64,000 bases of DNA from Paenibacillus pini JCM 16418 (lineage in GTDB: Bacteria; Bacillota; Bacilli; Paenibacillales; Paenibacillaceae): contig NZ_BAVZ01000003.1 in assembly GCF_000576305.1 (NCBI RefSeq), forward strand, positions 124,001-188,000, given 5' to 3'. Of the stretch, positions 9,771 to 19,054 are shown in pieces; position 1 is the first letter of the stretch, and each line of letters starts with the position of its first letter. The position numbers and the translations under genes were made by a program. The notes under the pieces are model-generated. The model worked only from the letters and a program-made list of their open reading frames with translations. It ran no database searches and was not told the origin of the DNA.

Positions 9771-9911
9771 GTGAAAAAAAATTATATATTAGTTCTTTTA
9801 GTGTTGTTGATGACCCTCGCAATTGGCTGCAATAACGGAAAATCAAAATCAGAAGATTTATTTGTAGATGGCAATACAAAAAAGATTGTCGGAACGATAA
9901 CTAAAAAATAG
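9771..9911 (+). CDS. Small putative lipoprotein (46 aa)
   Basis: GTG start preceded by ataggag at good spacing and by a TATAAT box. The product has a Lys-rich N-terminus, a hydrophobic core and a lipobox LAIGC, followed by a ~27-residue polar tail (NNGKSKSEDLF...). This is typical of short secreted lipoproteins or a peptide precursor. No family is recognised. It may be a truncated longer lipoprotein, but start signals and lipobox are intact. Confidence 0.55.
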   Translation: MKKNYILVLLVLLMTLAIGCNNGKSKSEDLFVDGNTKKIVGTITKK

Positions 9912-9962
9912 TCCCTTTCCGTGGGCGTGATTGTCTTATTGCTTAAAATAATGTTTTTATTA

Positions 9963-10009
9963 CGCTAACAGTACACTATAGTTCAACTAAAGGGCAGATT
10001 AGTATCAAA
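9963..10009. repeat. Dispersed repeat family A, compact pair
   Basis: Left-type end (gctaacagtacactatagtt) directly followed by right-type end (ctaaagggcagattagtatc), with no hairpin insert between them. The minimal form of the paired element seen elsewhere. Confidence 0.6.
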
Positions 10010-10035
10010 TTTAGATTAGAAAAGGGAGGGAAAAT

Positions 10036-10227
10036 GTGATGTGGATACCTGTTCTCTTACTTCTGATGGTAACGATAGTATGTTTTATTATAATGTACAA
10101 GCTTATTGGTATAAACCCAAAAGTTAATAAGACTGCCGCAAGTATTTTCGCCTTATTACTTACAGGTGTTTTCACTTATGAATGGGTAAATAACATAATA
10201 AACAATATGTTTATGCCTATGCCATAA
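10036..10227 (+). CDS. Small membrane protein (about 62 aa), function unknown
   Basis: Ribosome site aaagggaggg precedes GTG-ATG codons; the ATG (second codon) is the likely start. Two hydrophobic segments (IPVLLLLMVTIVCFIIM and AASIFALLLTGVFTY) are separated by a short polar loop, so it is a two-helix membrane protein. Length and strong ribosome site support translation; no family recognised. Confidence 0.55.
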   Translation: MMWIPVLLLLMVTIVCFIIMYKLIGINPKVNKTAASIFALLLTGVFTYEWVNNIINNMFMPMP

Positions 10228-10239
10228 TTTAGCTTTTCC

Positions 10240-10571
10240 ACTAACGGGTAACGATAGTTTAATGATTTTCTTAAGTGGGTTGCCTTGGCAACTTGCTTTT
10301 TTATTGAAGGCAGGAGTTTCGGTAATCGGTACAGATTCTTGTCATATATCAAAAGTAGTGCAGTATAGTTTAACGGAGAATAATGATTCCTCCGACAACA
10401 AATCTGCCTACATAACTTATTGTAGGAAGTTATGTCATAGAAAAATGCACAAATGTCCCTACATGAAGCCAGAATCAGAGATCCTGGCTTCTATTTTACA
10501 ACTTAACTAGGCTTTTCTACATCATTAAAGCTCATTGAAGTCCTTATAATGTCCCCTTTATTAGATCTCTT
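10240..10571. other. Intergenic region with repeats, no convincing gene
   Basis: A left-type family A end at 10240-10262 (ctaacgggtaacgatagttt). Parts of family B (aatcggtacagattcttgtc, ~10323) and family C (aaaatgcacaaatgtcccta, ~10442) follow. A short hairpin (atgaagccagaatcagagatcctggcttc region, ~10463-10493) lies near the end. The 82-codon frame across it is made of repeats and lacks a ribosome site. Confidence 0.55.
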
Positions 10572-11915
10572 TTACGCCGGTGGAATACTCTGAGGATTAT
10601 TAAACACATTATTAGGATCATACTTAGCTTTTACTCTACGCAGCCTAGGGTAGTTCTTACCATAATAAACAGGCCCAGAACATTTAATACCTTGGTCTGG
10701 TACGTTGATATAGGAGCCTACGATAAATGGATTCAACTTCTTACGGGTATTTCGAGTTAAAGCAATATTCTTAGCTGCATGAGAGGGCTTAACCCATGAG
10801 CTGTTCCATTCGATATAAAATTGAGCTTTGCGCCAGTAAAATGCGGTGGCTTTAGGTGCGATACGTTTTATGGCACCACCCCAGTTAAGGAAATAGAATC
10901 CGGCGGGAGTCCCTTCCTCAGCTTTTTCTAGAAACTCGCGCATAATTTTAAACGCTTTATTCGGGAATGGACGTCTGCCAAAGCCGCTTGAAAACTGATT
11001 GCTGAACTTTTGGGTAAGCACTGGATCTGGGGCTAACAGAAACTTAGTGGCTTCAATGTATGGCAGCAACCGGATGTCTTTTTTAGTAGGAGTTCCAACA
11101 CTAAGAATAGGTTCTAATTGACGTAAGGCTTCCGTCTTAGATCCTAGATACAGTCCCAACATGCTGACATTTCCGCCTTTTTTGGGACCTACACTTAATT
11201 CGCTGCCTAACTTGGTGCTGGCGTTAGGAGCCCATTTTTGCCATTTCTTTACGACTTTTTCGAACTGCTCCCATGGCCAAGTAATGCTGAATACGGTAGC
11301 TTTGGCTGGAGCGCGTAGTACTTTAAATTTATATTTGGTGTATACGCCAAAGTTGCCGCCACCGCCGCCGCGGGAAGCCCAAAGGAGATCGGAGTTGCGG
11401 TTTTTATTTGCCCGGATTACTCTTCCCTTAGCGTCAACCATTTCCAGTTCAATTAGATTATCGCTAATGAGCCCAGTCGTCCTCTGGAGCGGACCAATTC
11501 CCCCACCAAGTGTAATTCCTCCGATACCAACCGTAGGGCTGTCACCAAACGGAGCGATAAATCCTTGACGTGCCAGCGTATCTACAATTCTTCCTACCCG
11601 ATTACCTGTCCCAACCTCAACAGTCCTGCTTTTTTTATTCAATTTGATTTGTTTCATTTCACTAACGTCGATGACAATGCCTCCATTGACCTGTGAAAGG
11701 TTAGGCTCTAATGAGTGTCTTCCGCTTCTTGGACGAATAGGTACGTTATTTATGCGGGCCCATCGTATAGCGTTTGCTACATCTTTCGTTCTTTGAGCAA
11801 AAACAAACACTTTAGGAAATCTGTCAGTATGCGGATCCCAATTTTTCCGAGCTACTTCATACCCCGGATCTCCCTTAAATATCACTCGCCCAGTAAGCTT
11901 TGTTATTGAATTCAC
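10572..11915 (-). CDS. FAD-binding oxidoreductase, berberine-bridge-enzyme (BBE) type
   Basis: 447 residues: an FAD_binding_4 (PCMH) domain (~35-170) and a substrate/BBE domain ending in YYGKNYPRLRRVKAKYDPNNVF, the classic C-terminus. His67 in RSGRHSLE is the position of 8-alpha-histidyl FAD attachment. The second anchor of bicovalent members, a Cys in GxCxxVG, is Ser126 here (GDSPTVG), so FAD should be linked only through His. Such enzymes oxidise sugars, alkaloids or secondary metabolites; the substrate here is unknown. No signal peptide. Monocistronic. Confidence 0.88.
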   Translation of the reverse strand: MNSITKLTGRVIFKGDPGYEVARKNWDPHTDRFPKVFVFAQRTKDVANAIRWARINNVPIRPRSGRHSLEPNLSQVNGGIVIDVSEMKQIKLNKKSRTVEVGTGNRVGRIVDTLARQGFIAPFGDSPTVGIGGITLGGGIGPLQRTTGLISDNLIELEMVDAKGRVIRANKNRNSDLLWASRGGGGGNFGVYTKYKFKVLRAPAKATVFSITWPWEQFEKVVKKWQKWAPNASTKLGSELSVGPKKGGNVSMLGLYLGSKTEALRQLEPILSVGTPTKKDIRLLPYIEATKFLLAPDPVLTQKFSNQFSSGFGRRPFPNKAFKIMREFLEKAEEGTPAGFYFLNWGGAIKRIAPKATAFYWRKAQFYIEWNSSWVKPSHAAKNIALTRNTRKKLNPFIVGSYINVPDQGIKCSGPVYYGKNYPRLRRVKAKYDPNNVFNNPQSIPPA

Positions 11916-12239
11916 GTGGCCAACTCCCTATGCTTAAATGGTACATATCTACAAATTAGGCAGATACCATATATCGTATGAATGGCATAACTGATAGGTA
12001 TGGGCTACTGCTGATAAGTTCTCAAAAAATCCGATATAGATTTATCGTAAGTAGAAGATTCGTTTTAGGAGAAATCTAGAGATTAATGGGTCTCTTTTTT
12101 ATAGGTAATTAAAACATTATTAGTCAAAAAAAAGATTCTGATAATTCCTTATATCGAAAAAGTAAGTGAAACTTATTTAATGAATATTTTTCATATTCTT
12201 GTCATCATGTTAGCATGTATGCATGGAGGATCTAAACAA
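11916..12239. other. Divergent intergenic region, no gene seen
   Basis: AT-rich spacer between two divergent genes. It presumably contains both promoters and ends with a catggagga ribosome site for the ankyrin lipoprotein. No repeats or hairpins of note. Confidence 0.4.
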
Positions 12240-12953
12240 ATGTATCGTCTTTTCATCATTATTGGTGTCGTTTTGCTTACAGCTTGTCATGCTATTTCGG
12301 ATTCCTCGCAGCGTATGATTAAAGAAACGCAATCTCAGGAGAAAAAGGTGGAAACGATGAACGAAAAACTGATAAAGTCGGCGCAACAAGGCGACACTGA
12401 AAAAGTTTTGATATTTCTCCAAGGTGGAGCTGATATTAACGCGATCGATGAACGCGGAAGAACGGCAGTTATGGCCGCGACCTATAACCATCATACCAAT
12501 ACCGTTAAGGCATTGATCGAACAAGGTGCCGATGTTGATAAACGCGACCATAATTTAAATAATGTTCTTTTGTATGCCGGAGCTGAAGGAATGATAGATA
12601 TTCTAAGGCTGGCTATTGATGCAGGAGCGAATACGAAACTGACAAATCGGTATGGCGGTACGGCATTAATACCTGCCTCGGAGCGCGGGCATGTTGATGT
12701 TGTCCAAGAACTGCTTAGTGAATCAGATACTGACGTTAACCATATTAATAATTTGCATTGGACAGCCTTGCTGGAAGCCATCATTTTAGGAGACGGCGGC
12801 GAAAAGCATAGACAAATCATAGAGCTGTTGCTCCAACATGGAGCCGATGTGCAAATCGCCGATGGGGATGGTGTTACACCATTACAGCACGCACATATAC
12901 GAGGATATATTGAAATAGAAAGCATGTTAAAAGCAGCAGGGGCGACCGATTAA
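12240..12953 (+). CDS. Ankyrin-repeat lipoprotein
   Basis: The start is set at ATG 12240, after ggagg at ~12224; 237 residues. A short signal sequence (MYRLFIIIGVVLLTAC) ends in the lipobox LTAC. About five ankyrin repeats follow from residue ~40 (e.g. GADINAIDERGRTAVMAATYNH, with HGADVQIADGDGVTPLQHA as the last). Such proteins sit on the outside of the membrane and bind other proteins; some shield catalase or act as toxin immunity partners. No obvious partner gene lies beside it. A strong terminator follows. Confidence 0.85.
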   Translation: MYRLFIIIGVVLLTACHAISDSSQRMIKETQSQEKKVETMNEKLIKSAQQGDTEKVLIFLQGGADINAIDERGRTAVMAATYNHHTNTVKALIEQGADVDKRDHNLNNVLLYAGAEGMIDILRLAIDAGANTKLTNRYGGTALIPASERGHVDVVQELLSESDTDVNHINNLHWTALLEAIILGDGGEKHRQIIELLLQHGADVQIADGDGVTPLQHAHIRGYIEIESMLKAAGATD

Positions 12954-12986
12954 GCTACTTCGTCTTTCGGAACATGACCTGAAATG

Positions 12987-13018
12987 AAAAAGCGAACGGA
13001 AAAGTCCGTTCGCTTTTT
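12987..13018 (+). terminator. Terminator after ankyrin lipoprotein
   Basis: Near-perfect 13-bp stem (aaaaagcgaacgg / ccgttcgcttttt) with an internal T-run on the right arm. Confidence 0.85.
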
Positions 13019-13201
13019 CCATTCGAGGATTTTGCTACATTTCAATCTCAGACGTGTGTATAAGGTGTCTACAATTGGAAGAGACTGCTCAAGCATTCTC
13101 GTGTATTCAAGGTGGAAGGGCCAAAGAAAAGATGGTTATTAAAATAAAGAAATCCCTATTTTATTAGTTAACGTGTGCGAAAATGTAGGTATTCGTGAGA
13201 G

Positions 13202-13228
13202 AGCGTTCTAAAAAGAACGTTTTTTTTG
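13202..13228 (+). terminator. Orphan terminator hairpin
   Basis: agcgttct / agaacgtt stem followed by eight T. The upstream 180 bases contain no recognisable gene, so it probably survives from a lost one. Confidence 0.65.
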
Positions 13229-13258
13229 CATCTTAATAATCATTTTTGTTTAAGGATA

Positions 13259-13290
13259 AAAATGTAGTTAACGTATAATGTAAATATCCC
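13259..13290 (+). promoter_or_regulatory. Duplicated promoter region of the RibD/DHFR-like gene
   Basis: aatgtagttaacgtataatg plus taaatatccc matches 8761-8790 almost base for base, including the -10 TATAAT and position relative to a following cggagaact ribosome-site-like sequence. No intact gene follows. Confidence 0.6.
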
Positions 13291-13367
13291 ACAGAAATAA
13301 CGGAGAACTATATTTTATAAAAATTTATGTATTAAGAATACGCAGGTTGCAGGGGGAAATTTAAATT

Positions 13368-13454
13368 ATGCAGGAACCCGATAAAATTTATAACACTGCG
13401 GTAGAAGCCACACTTGAAGTAATTGGAGGCAAGTGGAAGCATAAATCGCAATAA
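13368..13454 (+). pseudogene. Truncated HxlR-type regulator fragment (28 codons)
   Basis: The ATG is preceded by gcaggggga and gives a peptide with EATLEVIGGKWK, the signature start of the HxlR winged-helix domain, ending after only 28 codons. Intact HxlR proteins have 100-130 residues, and a complete one lies at 14275. This is a 5' fragment left by deletion or recombination. Confidence 0.65.
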
Positions 13455-13524
13455 CCATAGCGAGGTTCATAGTTACTTGTAAGTAACATTTGGGTAATCA
13501 GGGTTTTATTTTTAGGACATTGAG

Positions 13525-14151
13525 TTACAGTATCTGGTTTTTATAAATCACCTTGTTCACATTATGTCTTACTGTTTTATGACCTGCTGTAGTACCTTTA
13601 CCGATAGCTATAAGCAAAACGTCTAAATACCTTTCAGAAATATTTAAAGCTTCTTTTAATTGTTTAGAATCATAACCTGACATCGTAATAGTTTCAAATC
13701 CTGCTTCATTTGCTAATAAGATTAAAGACATTGAGGCAAGACTTACATCTCTAATTAATTCTAGTTTTAAATCTTCGTGTGATTTGTTTGCATAGTAATT
13801 TATTGCAGCATTCGCTAGGTAGTCTCTTAATGTTGTATTAAAATAACCTGCTTGAAATCCTTCCTCATGTATCTTAATGATATTATCTTTATCAAAAGCT
13901 TGATAGTCACCTAGCATAACAATTAAAGTTGAAGCTTCTTTCACTTGATTTTGATTAAAAGCTATAGGTAATAATAATTGCCGTACATTTGGATCATCAA
14001 TAATTAAGTATCGAGTTGCTTGAATATTGTTCCCATTAGGTGACTTACTCGCACTTTCAATTAAGGATACTATAATTTCTGGACTGATTGTATAACTTGG
14101 ATCATAATGTCTTACTGAACGTCTTTTTTCTAAAAGATTTTTTATACTCAT
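13525..14151 (-). CDS. Nitroreductase family NAD(P)H-dependent FMN oxidoreductase
   Basis: The start chosen is ATG 14151 (MSIKNLLEKRRSVRHY), after a tttggag site; 208 residues. It shows the family hallmarks: an N-terminal RRSVRHYD FMN-phosphate motif, SPNGNNIQATRY, a central DVSLASMSLILLANEAGFET, and a C-terminal IAIGKGT. These enzymes are homodimers that reduce nitro groups, quinones or azo bonds. It is divergent from an HxlR regulator, a frequent arrangement in which the regulator controls the oxidoreductase in response to electrophile or oxidative stress (inference). Confidence 0.85.
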   Translation of the reverse strand: MSIKNLLEKRRSVRHYDPSYTISPEIIVSLIESASKSPNGNNIQATRYLIIDDPNVRQLLLPIAFNQNQVKEASTLIVMLGDYQAFDKDNIIKIHEEGFQAGYFNTTLRDYLANAAINYYANKSHEDLKLELIRDVSLASMSLILLANEAGFETITMSGYDSKQLKEALNISERYLDVLLIAIGKGTTAGHKTVRHNVNKVIYKNQIL

Positions 14152-14274
14152 GATATACACTCCAAAGGTTTTATTTGTTGCTCCTCTCATTATAGTAAGC
14201 AATAATTAATAAAGAAATAACGCACAATAATGTGGCATAGCCACTTTTAAGTACCTATTGGGGAGGAGAAGAGC

Positions 14275-14625
14275 ATGGTTAGTCATAATACTGGCATTAA
14301 TATTTTCATGAATATTGCAGGCGGGAAATGGAAGTGTTTAATCCTCTTTTTCTTGAGCCAAGATTCAGTTAGGACAAAAGATTTTTACGTATTCATACCG
14401 GGTATTACACAAAAAGTCTTAACAGATCAACTGAAGCAGTTAGAAAAAGATGGGCTTGTTCGAAGAGAGGTATTTAAAGAAGTACCACCAAAAGTAGAAT
14501 ATAGTTTAACGGAATTGGGGGAGTCATTTATACCAGTATTACACTCAATGTGTGAGTGGGGTTATCAGTATGCGACTGTGAGAAAAATAGATAGAGATGA
14601 ACAAATTTATTGTAATCATGAATAG
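14275..14625 (+). CDS. HxlR family winged-helix transcriptional regulator
   Basis: 116 residues. The typical MNIAGGKWKCLILFFLSQ start is followed by the recognition region GITQKVLTDQLKQLEKDGLVRREVF and the wing VPPKVEYSLTELGESFIPVL. The Cys in GKWKC is near the site used for redox sensing in HypR-type members, so thiol stress sensing is possible. Start ATG after ggggaggag. Divergent from the nitroreductase, with a 123-base shared promoter region. Confidence 0.87.
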   Translation: MVSHNTGINIFMNIAGGKWKCLILFFLSQDSVRTKDFYVFIPGITQKVLTDQLKQLEKDGLVRREVFKEVPPKVEYSLTELGESFIPVLHSMCEWGYQYATVRKIDRDEQIYCNHE

Positions 14626-14640
14626 ATATGTAGTTAAAAA

Positions 14641-14710
14641 ATGAGAAAACTCGTTCTATTTCTGCACGCTTCGCTTGACAGTTTTGTAGAAGGGCCGGAC
14701 GGTTAGATGA
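14641..14710 (+). pseudogene. Internally deleted remnant of the RibD/DHFR-like gene
   Basis: The first ~58 bases match the start of the gene at 8813 with only two substitutions (atgagaaaactcgttctatt...). They are joined directly to its last bases (gacggttagatga). About 500 internal bases are missing, so the frame encodes nothing useful. Confidence 0.75.
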
Positions 14711-14752
14711 CCATTAATGATAACTTTCTCTTCTTAATATAATAAATGCATC

Positions 14753-14812
14753 ACAAACAAAAGGAAAAGAGCGAAATATGATTCCGCTCTTTTCCTTTTG
14801 TTTGTTTAGTAC
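14753..14812 (+). terminator. Strong bidirectional terminator hairpin
   Basis: 20-bp perfect stem (caaacaaaaggaaaagagcg and its complement, 14785-14804) around an 11-base loop; A-rich on the left and T-rich on the right. Confidence 0.8.
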
Positions 14813-15015
14813 GCCTTGAAATACATAAGAAAGTTTAAATGTACTGGTTATCATGTTAATGAATCTTTCTACAAATTTCAAAAATTTGGTAAGAACTTTT
14901 TGAGCACTCTCTATCGTCTTGCCTAGGCACAACTATTCAAGGAGGTTAGAGATTAATCATAAGGCAACAACATGTATGGAGCTTATGTCTAGAAAAAAAT
15001 AAAGGATGATTTCAA
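14813..15015. other. Short intergenic region, no gene supported
   Basis: A small minus-strand frame with no recognisable family and no ribosome site lies here. A ggaggtta sequence occurs near 14940, and the NodB-type gene starts at 15016. Confidence 0.4.
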
Positions 15016-16450
15016 ATGAATCGAAGAAAGAAAACATGGTGGCCCTTCTGGTTGGTAGGTTTTATCATACTGACTGGTGTAATTGTAGTCATTAACCTTA
15101 TGATGCAAAATGTTGCATCTGGAAATCAGAGTACTTCTGAGAACGTTGACGTATCACCCAGTGCATACCCTGGATTTAACATTGAAACAAGAACTAACGA
15201 TACGAAGAACTATATATTGTCCATTAGTAGTGTCATCGCCAACAGCAAAGAGATTAATGCGCCTATTCAAAAGTGGATTAATGATCAGGAAAGGGACTTC
15301 TTAGTCCAAGTCAAAGATAGTGCAAACACGATTAAAAACGATCGTCGTGCTGAATTAAATATTACATTAGAAACGAATAAAAACAATGACCATTTATATA
15401 GCTTAGTGTTTACTTCCTATCAAATTACAGGAGGGGCTAATGGACAATCGGTTATTAAAACTTTTAATATCGACACAGCTAAAAATAAAATACTGAATTT
15501 GTCAGATTTCATGACGGTTGATAAAGAAGCTGTAGCCCATATTATCCCAATTGTTCAAGAAGAATTAAAAAAACAGAAAACGGTCCATCCATATATTTTT
15601 GAAGAAGACCTGCAAAAATCTCTTCAAAATCCAGCAGCGTGGAACTGGTCTATTGGAAAGGGAGTATTCACTTTATATTTTAATAAATATGAGATTGCTG
15701 CTGGTGCTGCAGGAACAGTCCAAGTAAACATTCCACTAGACTCCTTACAGTCCTATATGAAAAAGGATCTCCACCTTACATGGAATAATGCTACTACGAA
15801 TAACAATGAATCGAAAGTTAAGAAACCCAAAATACATCCGCTTGATCCTAAAGGTAAATATGTTGCCCTTACCTTTGATGATGGACCTCACCCAAAGGTG
15901 ACACCTAGAGTTCTACGGACTTTAAAGGAATTTAATATCAAGGCCACCTTCTTTATGCTAGGCGTACAAGTCGAGTATTATCCTGATGTGGCCAAAAAGG
16001 TTGCTGAGGCAGGCCATGAGATCGGAAATCACTCCAAGAGTCATCCGAATTTGGCGAAAATGAGCATGAGCGAAATTCGCAAACAAATTATAAAATCTTC
16101 GGATCAAATCGAAGCTGCAACCGGGGAAAAACCTACCCTTTTCCGCCCGCCATATGGCGCTATAAACGATGCAATTAAAAAGATTACAAAAGAACAGAAA
16201 ACGCCTATTATTTTATGGTCTGTAGATTCGTTGGATTGGAAAAGTCGTAATGCTCAAGCAGTAAATGCTGAGGACGAAACACATCAGACCAGGCTCGATT
16301 GTACTTATGCATGATATTCACAAGTCAACAGCAGATGCTTTGCCTCAATTGCTTAAAACATTGAAGAAACAAGGCTACCAATTTGTAACGGTTTCCCAAT
16401 TGCTCTCTTTGAATGAATCCACAGGAGATGGTCCTTATTTTAATAGATAA
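15016..16450 (+). pseudogene. PdaC-like membrane-anchored polysaccharide deacetylase, frameshifted near its C-terminus
   Basis: A single N-terminal membrane helix (WWPFWLVGFIILTGVIVVINL) is followed by a DUF4163/DUF3298-type domain (~45-245) and a NodB deacetylase domain. The NodB motifs are TFDDGP, the Zn-binding HSKSH (NHSKSHPNL) and RPPYG. The frame then shifts near 16270-16285. The last motif LMHDIH and the C-terminal helix (ALPQLLKTLKKQGYQFVTV) continue in the next frame from about 16285 to 16450. Such enzymes deacetylate peptidoglycan or other cell-wall glycans. Without the LMHDIH His the enzyme should be inactive, unless the shift is a sequencing error. The intact product would be about 477 residues. 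Confidence 0.82.
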
Positions 16451-16460
16451 TTTGATTTAC

Positions 16461-16513
16461 ATTCTTAAAAAGGCACAAACCTTCAATTTTAAAGGTTGTG
16501 CCTTTTTAAGAAT
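16461..16513 (+). terminator. Terminator after deacetylase
   Basis: Long, nearly perfect inverted repeat (attcttaaaaaggcacaa... on both arms, ~20 bp) round a 7-base loop. Confidence 0.85.
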
Positions 16514-16627
16514 GACATCTCTTTATTCCGCATCCGTATTGAAGGTGGAGTAAAGATCATTTTAACGCTGATTACAGTGGAAACAACTAAGTACGCTTTA
16601 TTTTAAAGACAAAAAGGAATGAAACAC

Positions 16628-17606
16628 ATGAAGAGAAAGAAATTATTTATTGTTACTGCTGTACTTATACTGGTTGGTACTCTAGGCTATCTATTTCGTG
16701 AACAAATAGCATTAGAAGCATTTGATGTATTTATGTCAGATTCAGTTGAACGTTCCCTAGAAAAGACTTATAAACCGCTAAAGGGTGATTCAAATTCCGA
16801 ACCTTTTCTTCGAAGTGACCCCTTCAATATCGTTCTGCTTGGGAGTGACCAACGAAAGAATGAACATGCTCGCTCAGACTCCATGATATTGGCTGTAGTA
16901 AGGCCCAAAGAATCGAAGGTTTTACTCATTTCGGTACCCCGTGACACTTATGTGAATATTATCGGCAAAGGAAAAAAGGATAAGATTACGCATGCCTTTG
17001 CTTTTGGAGGGCACGAAATGGCTAAGAAAACGATGGAAGCATTTCTTGATGAAAAAATTAAATACTATGCTTCTATTAATTTTAATGGCTTAAAAAATCT
17101 CGTAGATGCTATGGTGGGGTAGAGCTGCCAATTAGTAAAGATATTATAAATAAAGGTAAAGAACATGAGAAATTCACTGTAAAAGCAAACAAACCAATCT
17201 ATTCCGGTCAAGAAGCACTTAACTTTGTACGTTACCGAGAGGATAGTGACTTCGATCGGACAAAACGCCAACAGGTTTTCCTAAATGCATCAGCGAAAAG
17301 ATTGTTGCAAATAGGTCAATCGGGAAGGTGTATGAGTTGATCGATATTATGGGCGATAATTTCCAAACCAATATGCAGCCTAAAATGATGATTGATCTGG
17401 CGAAACAATTGTTACTTCGCGGAAACCCGGATATGACAAGCTTTACGATTATGGGTGAAGGTATGCGGTTGAAAGGAATATATTACTATCAGGCTAACGA
17501 AGAGGATGTTAAGCTAGCACAGAAAATGATTGATAACTGGATGAATCCAAATACTCCCAAAAATCAGCTTTTGAAGCCAGAAAAGTCTAACAAATGGGTA
17601 CAATAA
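16628..17606 (+). pseudogene. LytR-CpsA-Psr (LCP) family cell-wall polymer transferase, two frameshifts
   Basis: The start is ATG 16628 (aaaagga nine bases before), followed by an N-terminal membrane helix. LCP motifs: NIVLLGSDQR, RSDSMILAVV, SVPRDTYVNI and ITHAFAFGG. The frame breaks in a GGGG run near 17113-17117; the next part (VELPISKDI ... ALNFVRYREDSDFDRTKRQQVFL) is in a second frame. It breaks again near 17315 (caatcggg), then resumes as IGKVYELIDIMGDN to the stop at 17606. Adding one G and one A restores exactly 326 residues, the normal LCP length. LCP enzymes attach teichoic acid or other polymers to peptidoglycan. Both lesions are single-base losses in homopolymers, so sequencing error must be considered. 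Confidence 0.85.
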
Positions 17607-17612
17607 AACGCG

Positions 17613-18022
17613 GAGGCACTATTATTTTATAAGGTTGTCATCCGTGACGGAAAAAGGGCCAGCGGAGATATATTGAAGAAGATAGTAGAGCTCGAGTTGG
17701 TTGAAAAAATGTGGGAGCAATTTACTAATTTAGGGCAGTATGAATCCAATATTATTGACACAACCAATCAATCCATCAAACAAAGTGTTTTAAAAATAAA
17801 AGCCGAGATAGAGAAAAAAACTTTTTTACTCACTATTAGTTTATAAGATGGAACAGTTCAATTGTTACTGCATTTTTCAAAGAAAAATCAAATTATAAAA
17901 CAGATTTAAAGGGATTCACAAGTTTTTTAACGAAAACCATTGTAAATATGGATGACGGACAGCAGATTACACACTACAGCTATGAAGGATGCGAGGGAAC
18001 AAATTATACGTACATGTATTAA
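17613..18022 (+). pseudogene. Degraded unknown coding segment
   Basis: Two protein-like stretches in different frames. One is about 78 codons (VVIRDGKRASGDILKKIVEL..., ending at ~17847). The other, ending at 18022, contains FKEKSNYKTDLKGFTSF and MDDGQQITHYSYEGCEGTNY. Neither has a start signal. They may be one decayed gene; no family recognised. Confidence 0.35.
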
Positions 18023-18041
18023 CGTGAGTGGCTCACTCATT

Positions 18042-18634
18042 GTCTTTCAATGTGAGGGGCGGTACTGGACCTAATGTTGGTTTAGCGGAAATGAATTTGA
18101 TATTGCACCTCCGCTTCCTCCACCAAAACCGAGTCCAAACAACACAATAGTAGCTCCAACCGCAAGCCCAGTTGCTGCTAATGCTGTAGATATGAAGCTG
18201 AGAACACATCTGGTTCTGGTTTGGGAGCTATAGTAAGAAATGATAGCGCTTCGAATGGATTTAATGTTATTTTAAATAATGGACAATTCAATAATATTAA
18301 TTTAACGACCGCGGTAGCTTCAGGTTCTGATATCACGATCAGTTATGCAAACGGATCAGGTCAGTCCAAGCAAGCAACTTTATATGTAAATGGATTATCG
18401 ACAAAATTATACTTTAATTCGACAGGTGCATGGTGGAATTATATTTCATATACCATAAATCTTAAACAATGGTATGGTGTCAATAAATTAACAAATATTA
18501 ATAGTGTGAAAATCCAGGTAGATAATGACGACCTGCAACTGAATGGCACTTATAATTACTCTGGGGAAGTGAACCTGGATTACATTGATATCCAAACAAA
18601 TAACGTCTTGCTTAATCTGTATAGGATTAATTAG
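18042..18634 (+). pseudogene. Remnant of a secreted carbohydrate-binding protein
   Basis: The first part reads, across frame changes, GGTGPNVGLAEM followed by a Pro-rich linker, the same end-of-repeat motif found in the large protein at 22760-25575. The second part (18221-18634, open frame) is a CBM6/CBM35-like beta-sandwich: SGSGLGAIVRNDSASNGFNV, YANGSGQSKQATLYVNG and a final YSGEVNLDYIDIQTN. The 5' end is missing and there is no signal peptide, so this is a 3' fragment of a relative of the downstream gene. Confidence 0.65.
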
Positions 18635-18647
18635 TATCGTTAATAAC

Positions 18648-18692
18648 AAAAGAACCGTTGCCCCATCTATTATGGTGCAACGGTTCTTTTAT
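18648..18692 (+). terminator. Terminator after CBM remnant
   Basis: 14-bp stem aaaagaaccgttgc / gcaacggttctttt with a 15-base loop and T-rich right arm. Confidence 0.85.
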
Positions 18693-19054
18693 AACAATTT
18701 ACTTTAGGCTCAGCCATCCGGGTCAATATATAAAGCAACTAGCTAGCTTTTAATGTAGAGATAACAAAGCTCAATAGTTAAGGGAGACTGGTGTCCATTG
18801 ATATATAAGTGCATACATAATCGTTATTTTACACAAAATTACCTACATTAATCGCAGATAGTAATTTACGAAGAAATACATTCATGTTTAAGCTAAGTTT
18901 AAATGCAGCTGGCTTAATCAAATAACGATATCAAGACTGTAATGAATCACTGAATTTTAATGAATGCAGGGTATCGGGCATGTGAAAGGATTTGTAACCT
19001 ATCTGATCGCCCAGATAGGTTTACTTTAAATCTCATTTAAAGGAGTGGTGGACT
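18693..19054. other. Intergenic region with one hairpin
   Basis: Mostly AT-rich without frames. A family C fragment (tacacaaaattacctacatt, ~18830) is present. A 10-bp hairpin at 18993-19018 (aacctatctg / cagataggtt, followed by tactttaaa) looks like a small terminator or leader structure just upstream of the next lipoprotein gene. Confidence 0.45.

Noticed and set aside
10262..10510. 82-codon plus-strand frame
   Set aside because: Made of repeat family B and C pieces and a hairpin, with no ribosome site and an untypical composition.
12491..12925. 144-codon minus-strand frame, Ser/Cys-rich
   Set aside because: Antisense of ankyrin repeats; the Ser/Cys richness reflects complement codons.
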